From positions 1-64,000 of the forward strand of contig APJY01000003.1 in the NCBI GenBank assembly GCA_000389735.1: a stretch of DNA of 64,000 bases, read 5' to 3'. Position 1 is the first letter of the stretch; every line of letters begins with the position of its first letter. The position numbers and the translations under genes are program-made. The notes under the pieces were generated by a model. The model had not been told where the DNA came from, did not search any database, and saw nothing but the letters and a program-made list of their open reading frames with translations. Source of the stretch: Sulfolobales archaeon Acd1 (GTDB lineage: Archaea > Thermoproteota > Thermoprotei_A > Sulfolobales > Sulfolobaceae). This document shows, one piece after another, positions 49,268 through 57,036 of the stretch.

Positions 49268-50398
49268 TCACTCGGTAGTCCTCGATAGCAGGTAAACGAT
49301 CAGGGCCGCCACAAAGGAGGCTGAAGCAGCGAAGGCGTAGCTGTAAGCGTAGTTGATCTGATAGAGCAGGCCCATAACTGTGTTGGTCAGGAATATCCCG
49401 AGGCTCCTACCCAGCGACAGGAGTCCCATCCCGGCCCCCTCCCTTCTGGCGACCCTCGCCACGATGGTTGGCTCGAAGACCTCGGTAGCCGCCACCGAAA
49501 GCCCTAGTATCACGGAGAAGCCCCAGATGTATGCTAGGCCGAGGTGACTCGTGAGGGCGTAACCCAAGGAGGCGGCCCCTCCCAGGGCGTAGCCCAGAAA
49601 GGCGAGGCCCTTCAAGTCGCTGAACCTCGTCTTGCCCAAGAGGTAGCCGAAGAGGCTCGAGCTGCTCAGGAAGACCAGGTAGGTCAAAGTGGCTAAGTAA
49701 AGCTCGTGAGACACCTCGTAGCTCGTTATTATGGGGAAACCGAAGCTGTACTGGCTGAACGCGAAGAGCATGGTCGAGACCACGACGCCCCAGAGCACTC
49801 TCCCTTCCCCCTCACGTCTTTCGCCCTTATCGGCCACGTTCTCTTTCCACCCCACCCTGACTGTTGCGAGGAGCGCGGTGGATATCAGCAGGGTCAATAA
49901 CGCGGGTATGGTCAAGAGGGCGACGTCCACCTTAGCGTAAAGGCCCAGAGTTACGTAAACCAGAGCTAAGGAAGCGCCGGCTATGTCCAGGGCGTGAAGG
50001 ACCGAGAAGGCCTTCCTTCTCTCGCTGGGCTCGGTCACCTGAAGTATCATCACCCTCCTGGGAGCTGACCTGAAGTTCCTGGCGAACCAGCCGGCCATGA
50101 AGAAGACCGCGGCCTCCAAGTAGTTGGCGGCTAGCCCGATGAGGGCAATGAAGGTGATGAACGCGTTCCCGATCACCGCGACCCTCTTGGCTCCGTACTT
50201 GTCAGCGGCCAAACCCCCCAAGAAGCCCATGAACGTCGCTCCCCCGTAGTTGATCCCCTCGATTATCCCGTAGAACGACACCGGCACGCCAAAGATGACC
50301 ACGAGTATCAGCGGGAAAAGGGCGACGGCCGCCTGATACCCCAGGTCGGCGAAGAAGGCCGAGAAGGAGATCTTGTAGACCTCTCCTGCGTTCTTCAC
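49268..50398 (-). CDS. Major facilitator superfamily transporter
   Basis: 376 residues from GTG with about eleven to twelve membrane helices. The loop 2-3 signature is GFLGGLAADKYGAKRVAVIG near residue 58, and WFARNFRSAPRRVMILQV follows helix 4. The cytosolic linker (GWKENVADKGERREGEGRV) is near residue 195. Substrate unknown. It is convergent with trm10 and divergent from a ModE-like regulator gene 45 bp away. Confidence 0.85.
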   Translation of the reverse strand: MKNAGEVYKISFSAFFADLGYQAAVALFPLILVVIFGVPVSFYGIIEGINYGGATFMGFLGGLAADKYGAKRVAVIGNAFITFIALIGLAANYLEAAVFFMAGWFARNFRSAPRRVMILQVTEPSERRKAFSVLHALDIAGASLALVYVTLGLYAKVDVALLTIPALLTLLISTALLATVRVGWKENVADKGERREGEGRVLWGVVVSTMLFAFSQYSFGFPIITSYEVSHELYLATLTYLVFLSSSSLFGYLLGKTRFSDLKGLAFLGYALGGAASLGYALTSHLGLAYIWGFSVILGLSVAATEVFEPTIVARVARREGAGMGLLSLGRSLGIFLTNTVMGLLYQINYAYSYAFAASASFVAALIVYLLSRTTE

Positions 50399-50443
50399 GC
50401 ACGACCCTAAGGGTTATTTTCTAAAAGGTTTTCCTTCCCGATA

Positions 50444-50773
50444 GTGAGGATCAGGTTCAAGCTCTGGATAACGGACGAAAGCGGAAAAGTGATTATAGGC
50501 AAGGGGGGCCACCAGCTCTTGAGGAAGATCGAGGAGAAGGGATCAATAGCCGAGGCCGCGAGGGAGCTCGACCTCTCGTACAAGTTCGCCTGGGAATACG
50601 TCAGGAAGGTCAACGAAAGGGTGGGCGGGTTGGAGCCCAGGAAGGGCGGGAAAGGTTACGGGGGGACTAAGCTGGACGAGAGGCTCCTCAAGCTCCTCGA
50701 AATTTACGAGAGGGCCGAGAAGGAGGTTCAGGAGGTTCTGGCGAAGTACGAGAAGGAGCTCAACGAGGTTTAG
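50444..50773 (+). CDS. ModE-like winged-helix transcription regulator
   Basis: 109 residues from GTG. The LysR/ModE-type winged helix is LLRKIEEKGSIAEAARELDL, then SYKFAWEYVRKVNERVGG, GGKGYGGTKLDERLLKLLE, and a helical tail. The molybdate-binding domains of full-length ModE are absent, as in archaeal single-domain members. It might regulate molybdate uptake or the divergent transporter gene. A molybdoenzyme is encoded elsewhere in this window. Confidence 0.83.
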   Translation: MRIRFKLWITDESGKVIIGKGGHQLLRKIEEKGSIAEAARELDLSYKFAWEYVRKVNERVGGLEPRKGGKGYGGTKLDERLLKLLEIYERAEKEVQEVLAKYEKELNEV

Positions 50774-50854
50774 GGTCAGGGTAGCACCCAGACCTGAATT
50801 GGCCAGGGTATTACGCCCTCCCCCCTTTTAAAAGCGGGGGATAAGCGTTATCTC

Positions 50855-52825
50855 ATGGCCTTAGCGGTAAGGATAAACGACAGCACCTACGTCATCGAGG
50901 ACAACGCGTTCTTTCAGGTCGACCAGAAGGTGAGGATCCCCAAGGGCGCTGTCGGAGTCGAGGTAGAGTGGAAGGGCGAAAGGCTCGTCCCGAAGGAAGT
51001 CCCCGTTTACGACGTCACCTCCCTGACAGACGAGATGGGCAGGGCCCAGGTCGTCGCCGCCGTCCCCTTCCTGAACGTCACGATTCTCAAGACTGAGAGA
51101 CACTACGTCCTTGTGAAGGGCCTCATAACGGGAAGGAAGGAAGTCGTGATCCTCGGGGGTAAGGTCTTCTTCAGCGAAGCGGAGGCACTCAACGCCGCCA
51201 AGGACGACCCTGACGTGGCCCTGACGTTGGCCCAGAGGCTGGGGACAAGGGACGCTAGGGTAACTGCCGTGCTCGCGCTGGCTAAGGCCGGGCGTTGTGA
51301 GGAGGCGATCAAGGTCTTCGAGAGCCTAAGCGAGAAGTATCCGGATGAGGCCTTGGCCGCGGCGGAGTGCTACGTGAAGCTGGGCAACAGGACGGAGGCC
51401 CTTAAGATCTACTCTGTCTTCGCCCCCGAGAAGTACAGGGAACTGGAGGAGCTCATTAAGGCTGAGATCAACTCCGCCCTGGACGAGTTCGATAGGACCG
51501 AGAACGTTAAGGCGTTGGTGAACCTCCTTAAGGCGCTACCCAACTACGACGCCCCCAGCCTGAAGTTGGCCTGGTACTACTATAACAAGGGCAACAAGGC
51601 GGAGGCCCTCAAGTACTTCGAGGAGGCAGTCAGGAGGAACCCGAGCTATATAAACGAGCTCTTCCTGGCGAAGGCGCTGATCGAGGCGGGCCAGCCCAAG
51701 AGGGCTTATGAGATCCTCACGGAGCTGGAGGCGGTCTGGCAGACCGGCTACATAAACTACCTGAAGGGGGAGGCCTTGTCCAGGATGAACGCTCCCGGGG
51801 AGGCGAACAAGGAGTTCTCTAAGGCCTGTTGGAACGGCATCCTGGAGGCCTGCATGAGGCTCAAGCCCTACATGGTTAACCAGAGCAGGTCAAGCGATGA
51901 CCCCGATCAGTGGCTGGGTCGCGTCGTTTACGGCTACAGAATAGAGAGGTACTTGGGCTCCGGCGGGATGGGGTACGTGTTCGAGGCCACCAAGGCGGGG
52001 AAGAAGTTCGCCATGAAGGTCATGAAGAGGGAGTTCAGGCTGGACGAACTCCTGAAGGAAGTCGCGAAGATGCAGGAGGTGACGAAGGGCAACAGGAGGT
52101 TCGTGAGGATAGTCGCGAACTTCGTGGACGAGAACCTCCAGGACTCCCTCTCCTATCCCCCAGCTATAGTGATGGAGTACATGGCCGGAGGAGACCTGAA
52201 GGCCGTGCTAATCGACGACGAGTACAAGACCCTGAGGAGCTCCGACTATTGGCCGGCCGTAGTGGCGAAGATCTTCTCCATGGTGGCGGAGGGCGTTTCC
52301 TACCTCCACAGCCTCGGCTACGTCCACGCCGACCTGAAGCCAGGGAACATACTGTTCACCTCTGGCCTCCCGAAGTTCGGGCCTCAGGCCCTAGAGGCCT
52401 TGGAGAAGGGAGAGGTGGAGCCCAAGGTAGGGGATCTGGGCTCCGTTACGAAGATAGGAACGGCCGTCGTTCATTACACGCCCTATTATGCCCACCCCCA
52501 CCAGAGGTTCGGGGGACCCGCTGACCCCAAGTTCGACCTCTACTCCCTCACAGTCTCGCTGTACGTCTCCCTGACTAACAGTTACCCGTGGCCCGAGTGG
52601 CTTGAGAGGGAGATAGAGGAGGCGGTCACGAACCCCTCCATGAGGGATCAGGCATACCAGGACTTCCTTGAGGCTAAGCCGAGGCTGGACTACGTGCCGG
52701 AGGAGTTCAGGGACCTCATTTACGACGGTCTCAAGGGGCTCATCACGATCAGGGAGTTCAAGGACCTCCTCGAGAGGGCCCAAGCCGACATAATAAGGTC
52801 GGTTGAGTCGCCCGTGACGATCTGA
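50855..52825 (+). CDS. TPR-repeat Ser/Thr protein kinase
   Basis: 656 residues, soluble. Residues 1-100 form a strand-rich unknown domain, ~105-345 a TPR-like helical repeat array (LAWYYYNKGNKAEALKYFEE is one unit), and ~360-656 the kinase: YLGSGGMGYVFEATKAGKKF then AMKVM with the lysine, YVHADLKPGNILF as catalytic loop and VGDLGSV as the metal loop. The catalytic loop has HAD instead of HRD and DLG instead of DFG, as in several archaeal kinases. It likely phosphorylates cytosolic proteins brought in by the TPR domain. A leaderless start is suggested by TTTTAAAAGCGG ~25 bases upstream. Confidence 0.87.
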   Translation: MALAVRINDSTYVIEDNAFFQVDQKVRIPKGAVGVEVEWKGERLVPKEVPVYDVTSLTDEMGRAQVVAAVPFLNVTILKTERHYVLVKGLITGRKEVVILGGKVFFSEAEALNAAKDDPDVALTLAQRLGTRDARVTAVLALAKAGRCEEAIKVFESLSEKYPDEALAAAECYVKLGNRTEALKIYSVFAPEKYRELEELIKAEINSALDEFDRTENVKALVNLLKALPNYDAPSLKLAWYYYNKGNKAEALKYFEEAVRRNPSYINELFLAKALIEAGQPKRAYEILTELEAVWQTGYINYLKGEALSRMNAPGEANKEFSKACWNGILEACMRLKPYMVNQSRSSDDPDQWLGRVVYGYRIERYLGSGGMGYVFEATKAGKKFAMKVMKREFRLDELLKEVAKMQEVTKGNRRFVRIVANFVDENLQDSLSYPPAIVMEYMAGGDLKAVLIDDEYKTLRSSDYWPAVVAKIFSMVAEGVSYLHSLGYVHADLKPGNILFTSGLPKFGPQALEALEKGEVEPKVGDLGSVTKIGTAVVHYTPYYAHPHQRFGGPADPKFDLYSLTVSLYVSLTNSYPWPEWLEREIEEAVTNPSMRDQAYQDFLEAKPRLDYVPEEFRDLIYDGLKGLITIREFKDLLERAQADIIRSVESPVTI

Positions 52826-53087
52826 GGCGTTTCTTCCTTAGCGCTATGAGACTTCCCTTAAAGACGTTCAGGATTGGGAAAGAATGAGCTTCACCTTAAA
52901 GGGATTGGCTCGAGCTGTCGTCCAGGTCCGTGGAATATCCCTGACTTGAGTTCTCGTAATACCCGCGAATCGGCTTCAGAGTTCACGAGGCCTTCGCCCA
53001 TAGAAGTCTCCGTGACCTATATAGCTAGCCCTTATTAGTCCAATAGACTCTGAGAGGTAAAATAAAGAGTAAGTAGAGGTGAAGTAC

Positions 53088-53282
53088 ATGAGCATACAGG
53101 AAGAAGTCAGGGAGTTCTTCAAGGGCCAGTACTACGAGATAGTGGAGGACGAGCGGGCCCAAGTGATCTTACTGGAGGGTGAGCCCGTAGCGTCCGCCTG
53201 CATAGAGCACGGGAGCCACGACGTCTTCGACCTGAACTGCCCACACGTGAGGGACCTACTGAAAAAGATAGGCTATTTTTGA
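53088..53282 (+). CDS. Small hypothetical protein
   Basis: About 64 residues from ATG 53088; a GTG at 53079 is in frame. Acidic, with IQEEVREFFKGQYYEIVEDE, then a strand and ACIEHGSHDVFDLNCPHVRD with two cysteines and several histidines that could bind metal. It stands alone between the kinase gene and purK. TATA-like CTATATAGC lies ~70 bases upstream. The family is not recognised. Confidence 0.55.
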   Translation: MSIQEEVREFFKGQYYEIVEDERAQVILLEGEPVASACIEHGSHDVFDLNCPHVRDLLKKIGYF

Positions 53283-53298
53283 CCCAAAACAAGTCTAT

Positions 53299-54393
53299 TC
53301 AAACAAACTCCTCCACTCTGTTATTATAGATCAGCTCCATTAGCCTGTCTATCTTCGACTTCACCTCGCTTAACGAGTCCCCGAGGACGTTCACGTGACC
53401 GACCTTCCTCCTCCTCCTGACGCCCTCCTTGCTGTACCAGTAGACCTTGCCTATCTTGAAGACCTCCTCCGGTACCTCGCCGACCCCCAAGAGGTTAACC
53501 ATGCCCGCGAAGTTCCTGACCTCCGTGGACCCCAGGGGCAAGCCGAGCAGGGCCCTGAGGTGGTTCTCAAACTGGGAAACCAAGGCACCGTCGAGAGTGT
53601 AATGGCCGGTGTTGTGAACCCTCGGGGCGAACTCGTTGATGTAGACCTTGTTCCCCTTGACCAGGAACTCCATCCCCATGGTCCCCAAATAGTTCAGGCC
53701 CTCGGCGAACCTCCTGGCTATGTCGACCATGCCGTTGTCCGTTATGGGTCCGTAGTTGTAGATCAGGATTCCCTTGAGGTTGAGGTTGAAGGTGGGCGGG
53801 TAGTTGGCACGCTCCTTCCTCCCCCTCACGAAGATGACGGAGGCCTCGTAGTCGAAGTCAACGTACTCCTCGACCACGAAGGTGCACTTGGACTCCCTGA
53901 GGAACTCCAGGCCCTCCTGAGAGCCCTTCAAGAAGTATTGCCCTTTGCCGTCGTACCCTCCCCTCGACTTCTTTATGACCGCCCAGTTGTTGAACTCCTC
54001 CCTCGCCACCCTCAGGGCGTCTTCCCCCGAGTGAACTACCTCGAACCTCGGGGTTGGGAGGCCGTGGTTCTTGTAGTAGAGCTTCTCCTTGTGCCTCTCC
54101 CTCTTGAGCTCAACTGCCTCTATCCTGGGGAAGAGCTTTCCCTGCTCGTGGGCGTACTCCAGGGCCCTCTCGTCCACGTGCTCGAACTCGTAGGTCACCA
54201 GGTCGACGGAATCTACGGCCTCCTTGTACTGCTCCCAGGAGAAGCACTTCTCCGCTATCCTGCAAGCCGGAGCGCTCTTCTCGTCCATTACATAAAACGT
54301 GACGGGTAAAGCCCTCCCCTCGTTTATCATCATGTAACCCAACTGTCCTCCGCCGAGGATGAGCACTTTGTACCTCGAGCCCGCCAAGTCCAA
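53299..54393 (-). CDS. purK: N5-carboxyaminoimidazole ribonucleotide synthetase
   Basis: 364 residues, start uncertain (TTG 54393 is the best placed). ATP-grasp enzyme of purine synthesis: LILGGGQLGYMMINEG at the N-terminus, DLVTYEFEHVDERALEY near residue 64, VIKKSRGGYDGKGQYFL near 138, VEEYVDFDYEASVIFVRG near 174, and EFAPRVHNTGHYTLDGALVS near 255. It makes N5-CAIR from AIR, bicarbonate and ATP. The usual partner gene purE is not seen next to it. Confidence 0.9.
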   Translation of the reverse strand: MDLAGSRYKVLILGGGQLGYMMINEGRALPVTFYVMDEKSAPACRIAEKCFSWEQYKEAVDSVDLVTYEFEHVDERALEYAHEQGKLFPRIEAVELKRERHKEKLYYKNHGLPTPRFEVVHSGEDALRVAREEFNNWAVIKKSRGGYDGKGQYFLKGSQEGLEFLRESKCTFVVEEYVDFDYEASVIFVRGRKERANYPPTFNLNLKGILIYNYGPITDNGMVDIARRFAEGLNYLGTMGMEFLVKGNKVYINEFAPRVHNTGHYTLDGALVSQFENHLRALLGLPLGSTEVRNFAGMVNLLGVGEVPEEVFKIGKVYWYSKEGVRRRRKVGHVNVLGDSLSEVKSKIDRLMELIYNNRVEEFV

Positions 54394-54600
54394 AGGCTGA
54401 CACCCCTGAGGGTGTTTACCGGGTTGAGGTAATAGTTCGCGTTTAAAGCTTTGAGAAGTTTACTTGGTTAAGATAAAACCCGAACGGCGTAATCACGAGC
54501 TGTTACCGATTTCGGCGGTCTTCAGAGGCGAGAGGAAAGGGCGAGGTACCCAGCGACCTCAGCGATAAATCATAAAATTGTCGAGGAGGAGGGATAGCCC

Positions 54601-57003
54601 ATGAGGGTAGACAGGTACGAGATCTTCGTCGACGTCGATTACAAGAACTCTTACTACAGAGGCGTCGAGAGGATTTACCTCGAAACGGAGGACGAGGTCA
54701 GGCTCGACGCGGTCGAGGTGAAGGTCACTTCGGTCAAGGATCAAGCTGGGAAGGAGCTGCCGTTCGTTCAGGACGACAAGGAGAACAAGGTGATCATCAG
54801 GACCGGGAAATACTCGGGCCACATCGAGGTCTCCTTCGAAGCCCCGATAAAGGACAAGCTCTCCGGCCTCTACAGGGCTAAGGAGAGGGTGATCAAAGAC
54901 GGTAAGGAGGAGTCCATAGTCTACTTCACGACCCAGTTCGAGTCGATTCACGCTAGGGAGTTCATACCCTGCGTCGACGAGCCGGCAGCGAAGGCCAAGT
55001 TCAAGCTCACCGTTAGGGTCGACAAGGACCTGGACGTGATCTCCAACATGCCGACCGAGAGCGTGAAGGAGGAGGGGGACAAGAAGGTCGTAAGCTTCCA
55101 GGAGACCCCCAGGATGTCGACCTACCTCCTCTACTTAGGCGTTGGGAAATTCGAGGAGCTCAAGGACGACTACAACGGCAAACCCGTCTTAGTCGCGACT
55201 CCCCCGGGGAAGTCGCAGAGGGGTAAGTTCGCGATCGACGTGGCCAAGAAGTCGTTGAGCTACTACGAGGGCTACTTCGGGATCCCCTACGCTTTGCCGA
55301 AGCTCCATCTGATAGTCGTCCCCGAGTTCGCCGCAGGAGCGATGGAGAACTGGGGGGCGATAACCTTCAGGGAGACCGCCCTTTTGGCAGACGACAACTC
55401 GCCCGAGTCCGTAAAGAAGAGGGTGGCGGAGGTCGTGGCCCACGAGCTCGCCCACCAGTGGTTCGGGAACCTGGTCACGATGTACTGGTGGGACGACCTC
55501 TGGCTCAACGAGAGCTTCGCCACCTTCATGAGCTACAAGTCCGTTTCGGCCAATTACCCCCAGTGGGACATGTGGGGCGACTTCGTCTCCTCCGAGACGG
55601 GGCCTGCCTTCTTCAGGGACTCCTTCTCGACGACTCACCCGATCCACGCCGACATCAAGGACCCGCACGAGATAGAGCAGATCTTCGACGACATAACCTA
55701 CGGGAAGGGGGCGTCCATACTCAGGATGATCGAGGGCTTCGTGGGCGAGGAGGCCTTCAGGAACGGGGTTAGGCTTTACCTGAAGGAGCACTCCTACGGC
55801 AACGCGAAGGCCCACGACCTCTGGGAGGCCATAGAGAGGGCGTCGGGGATAAAGGGTGTGGCGGAGCTGATCGAGGACTGGATAACCTCCCCGGGACATC
55901 CGGTGGTGAGGGTCTCGGTCAGCGGGACTAAGGTGAGGTTCTCCCAGGAGAGGTTCTGGATCAGCGAAAGGAAGGAGGACAGGGTCTACAAGATCCCGTT
56001 GACCGTGGAGGTGAACGGGAAGAGGGTCTCGCTGATATTCGACAAGAAGGAGGACGCGATAGACGTCGGCGAGGAGGTCAAGACGTTGAGGGTCAACCTC
56101 TCGAGAACCGGCTTCTATAGGGTCCTGTATGAGGGCGACGCGTTGAACCTCTTCCTTTCCTCCAACCCCGACCGCTACGAGAAGTACGGCCTGCTGGACG
56201 ACTACCTGAGGTTCGCGATGGCAGGGACGGTGAAGGTGGACGACTACCTGAGCGTCGCCAAGGCCCTGTTCGACGATGGAGACTACCTGGTCGTGCAGAC
56301 CCTGACCGGCCACCTACTTCTGCTCTGGTCCCTGAACAGGGAGAGGTACTCGGGCCTGCTCAGGGACTACGTCTTCGGGCAGATGCCCCACTGGAGGACC
56401 AGGAGGGACGAGCTGGGGAGGATGACCTACGCCCAGCTCCTGGAGGCCGGGGCGTGGGCGGACGAGGGCTTCGCCAGGGGGCTCGGGGCGCTCTTCGACG
56501 CCTACGACAAGGTCACCCCGGACTTCAGGCAGGCCGTCGCTGTCGCCTTCGCGATAGCTTACGGCGAGTCCGCCTACGACGAGCTCCTCGACAAGTACAG
56601 GAAGTCGCAGTACGACGAGGACAGGAACAGGCTGATAAACGCCATGCTCTCCTTCAGGAACCCCGGACTAGTGGTGAGCGCCCTGAGCCTAGCCCTCACC
56701 GGAGAGATGAAGAGGCAGGAGGCCATTAGGATCCCGGCGACCGCCGCCTTCAACCCCTACACGAGGTACGAGGTCTGGAAGTGGCTCAAGACCCACTTCG
56801 AGTTCCTGAGGAGCCTCAGCTCGGGGATAGCCACCTTCGCCAGGTCCATGAGGGCCGCCATGCCCAGGTTGGCCTTGACCAACAGCGAAGTTCAGGAGTT
56901 CTTCGAGCGGGCATTGAGGGAGAACCGCTACCCTGACATGAGCATAGAGATAAGGACCGGGCTCGAGATGATCCCCGGTTACAGGAGGCTGGCCGGGCTC
57001 TAA
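54601..57003 (+). CDS. M1-family zinc aminopeptidase (tricorn-interacting-factor F2/F3-like)
   Basis: 800 residues. Motifs in order are GAMENWGAITFRE near 247 (exopeptidase motif), VVAHELAHQWFGNLVT with zinc ligands H281 and H285 and the catalytic glutamate between them, and LNESFATFMSY with the third ligand near 304. No signal peptide, so it is cytosolic, trimming peptides released by the proteasome. GGAGGAGGG just before the ATG is a strong ribosome-binding site. The helical C-terminal half is complete. Confidence 0.93.
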   Translation: MRVDRYEIFVDVDYKNSYYRGVERIYLETEDEVRLDAVEVKVTSVKDQAGKELPFVQDDKENKVIIRTGKYSGHIEVSFEAPIKDKLSGLYRAKERVIKDGKEESIVYFTTQFESIHAREFIPCVDEPAAKAKFKLTVRVDKDLDVISNMPTESVKEEGDKKVVSFQETPRMSTYLLYLGVGKFEELKDDYNGKPVLVATPPGKSQRGKFAIDVAKKSLSYYEGYFGIPYALPKLHLIVVPEFAAGAMENWGAITFRETALLADDNSPESVKKRVAEVVAHELAHQWFGNLVTMYWWDDLWLNESFATFMSYKSVSANYPQWDMWGDFVSSETGPAFFRDSFSTTHPIHADIKDPHEIEQIFDDITYGKGASILRMIEGFVGEEAFRNGVRLYLKEHSYGNAKAHDLWEAIERASGIKGVAELIEDWITSPGHPVVRVSVSGTKVRFSQERFWISERKEDRVYKIPLTVEVNGKRVSLIFDKKEDAIDVGEEVKTLRVNLSRTGFYRVLYEGDALNLFLSSNPDRYEKYGLLDDYLRFAMAGTVKVDDYLSVAKALFDDGDYLVVQTLTGHLLLLWSLNRERYSGLLRDYVFGQMPHWRTRRDELGRMTYAQLLEAGAWADEGFARGLGALFDAYDKVTPDFRQAVAVAFAIAYGESAYDELLDKYRKSQYDEDRNRLINAMLSFRNPGLVVSALSLALTGEMKRQEAIRIPATAAFNPYTRYEVWKWLKTHFEFLRSLSSGIATFARSMRAAMPRLALTNSEVQEFFERALRENRYPDMSIEIRTGLEMIPGYRRLAGL

Positions 57004-57036
57004 ACGAATTTTATTGTTTTTGGGTCTAATTCTCTC

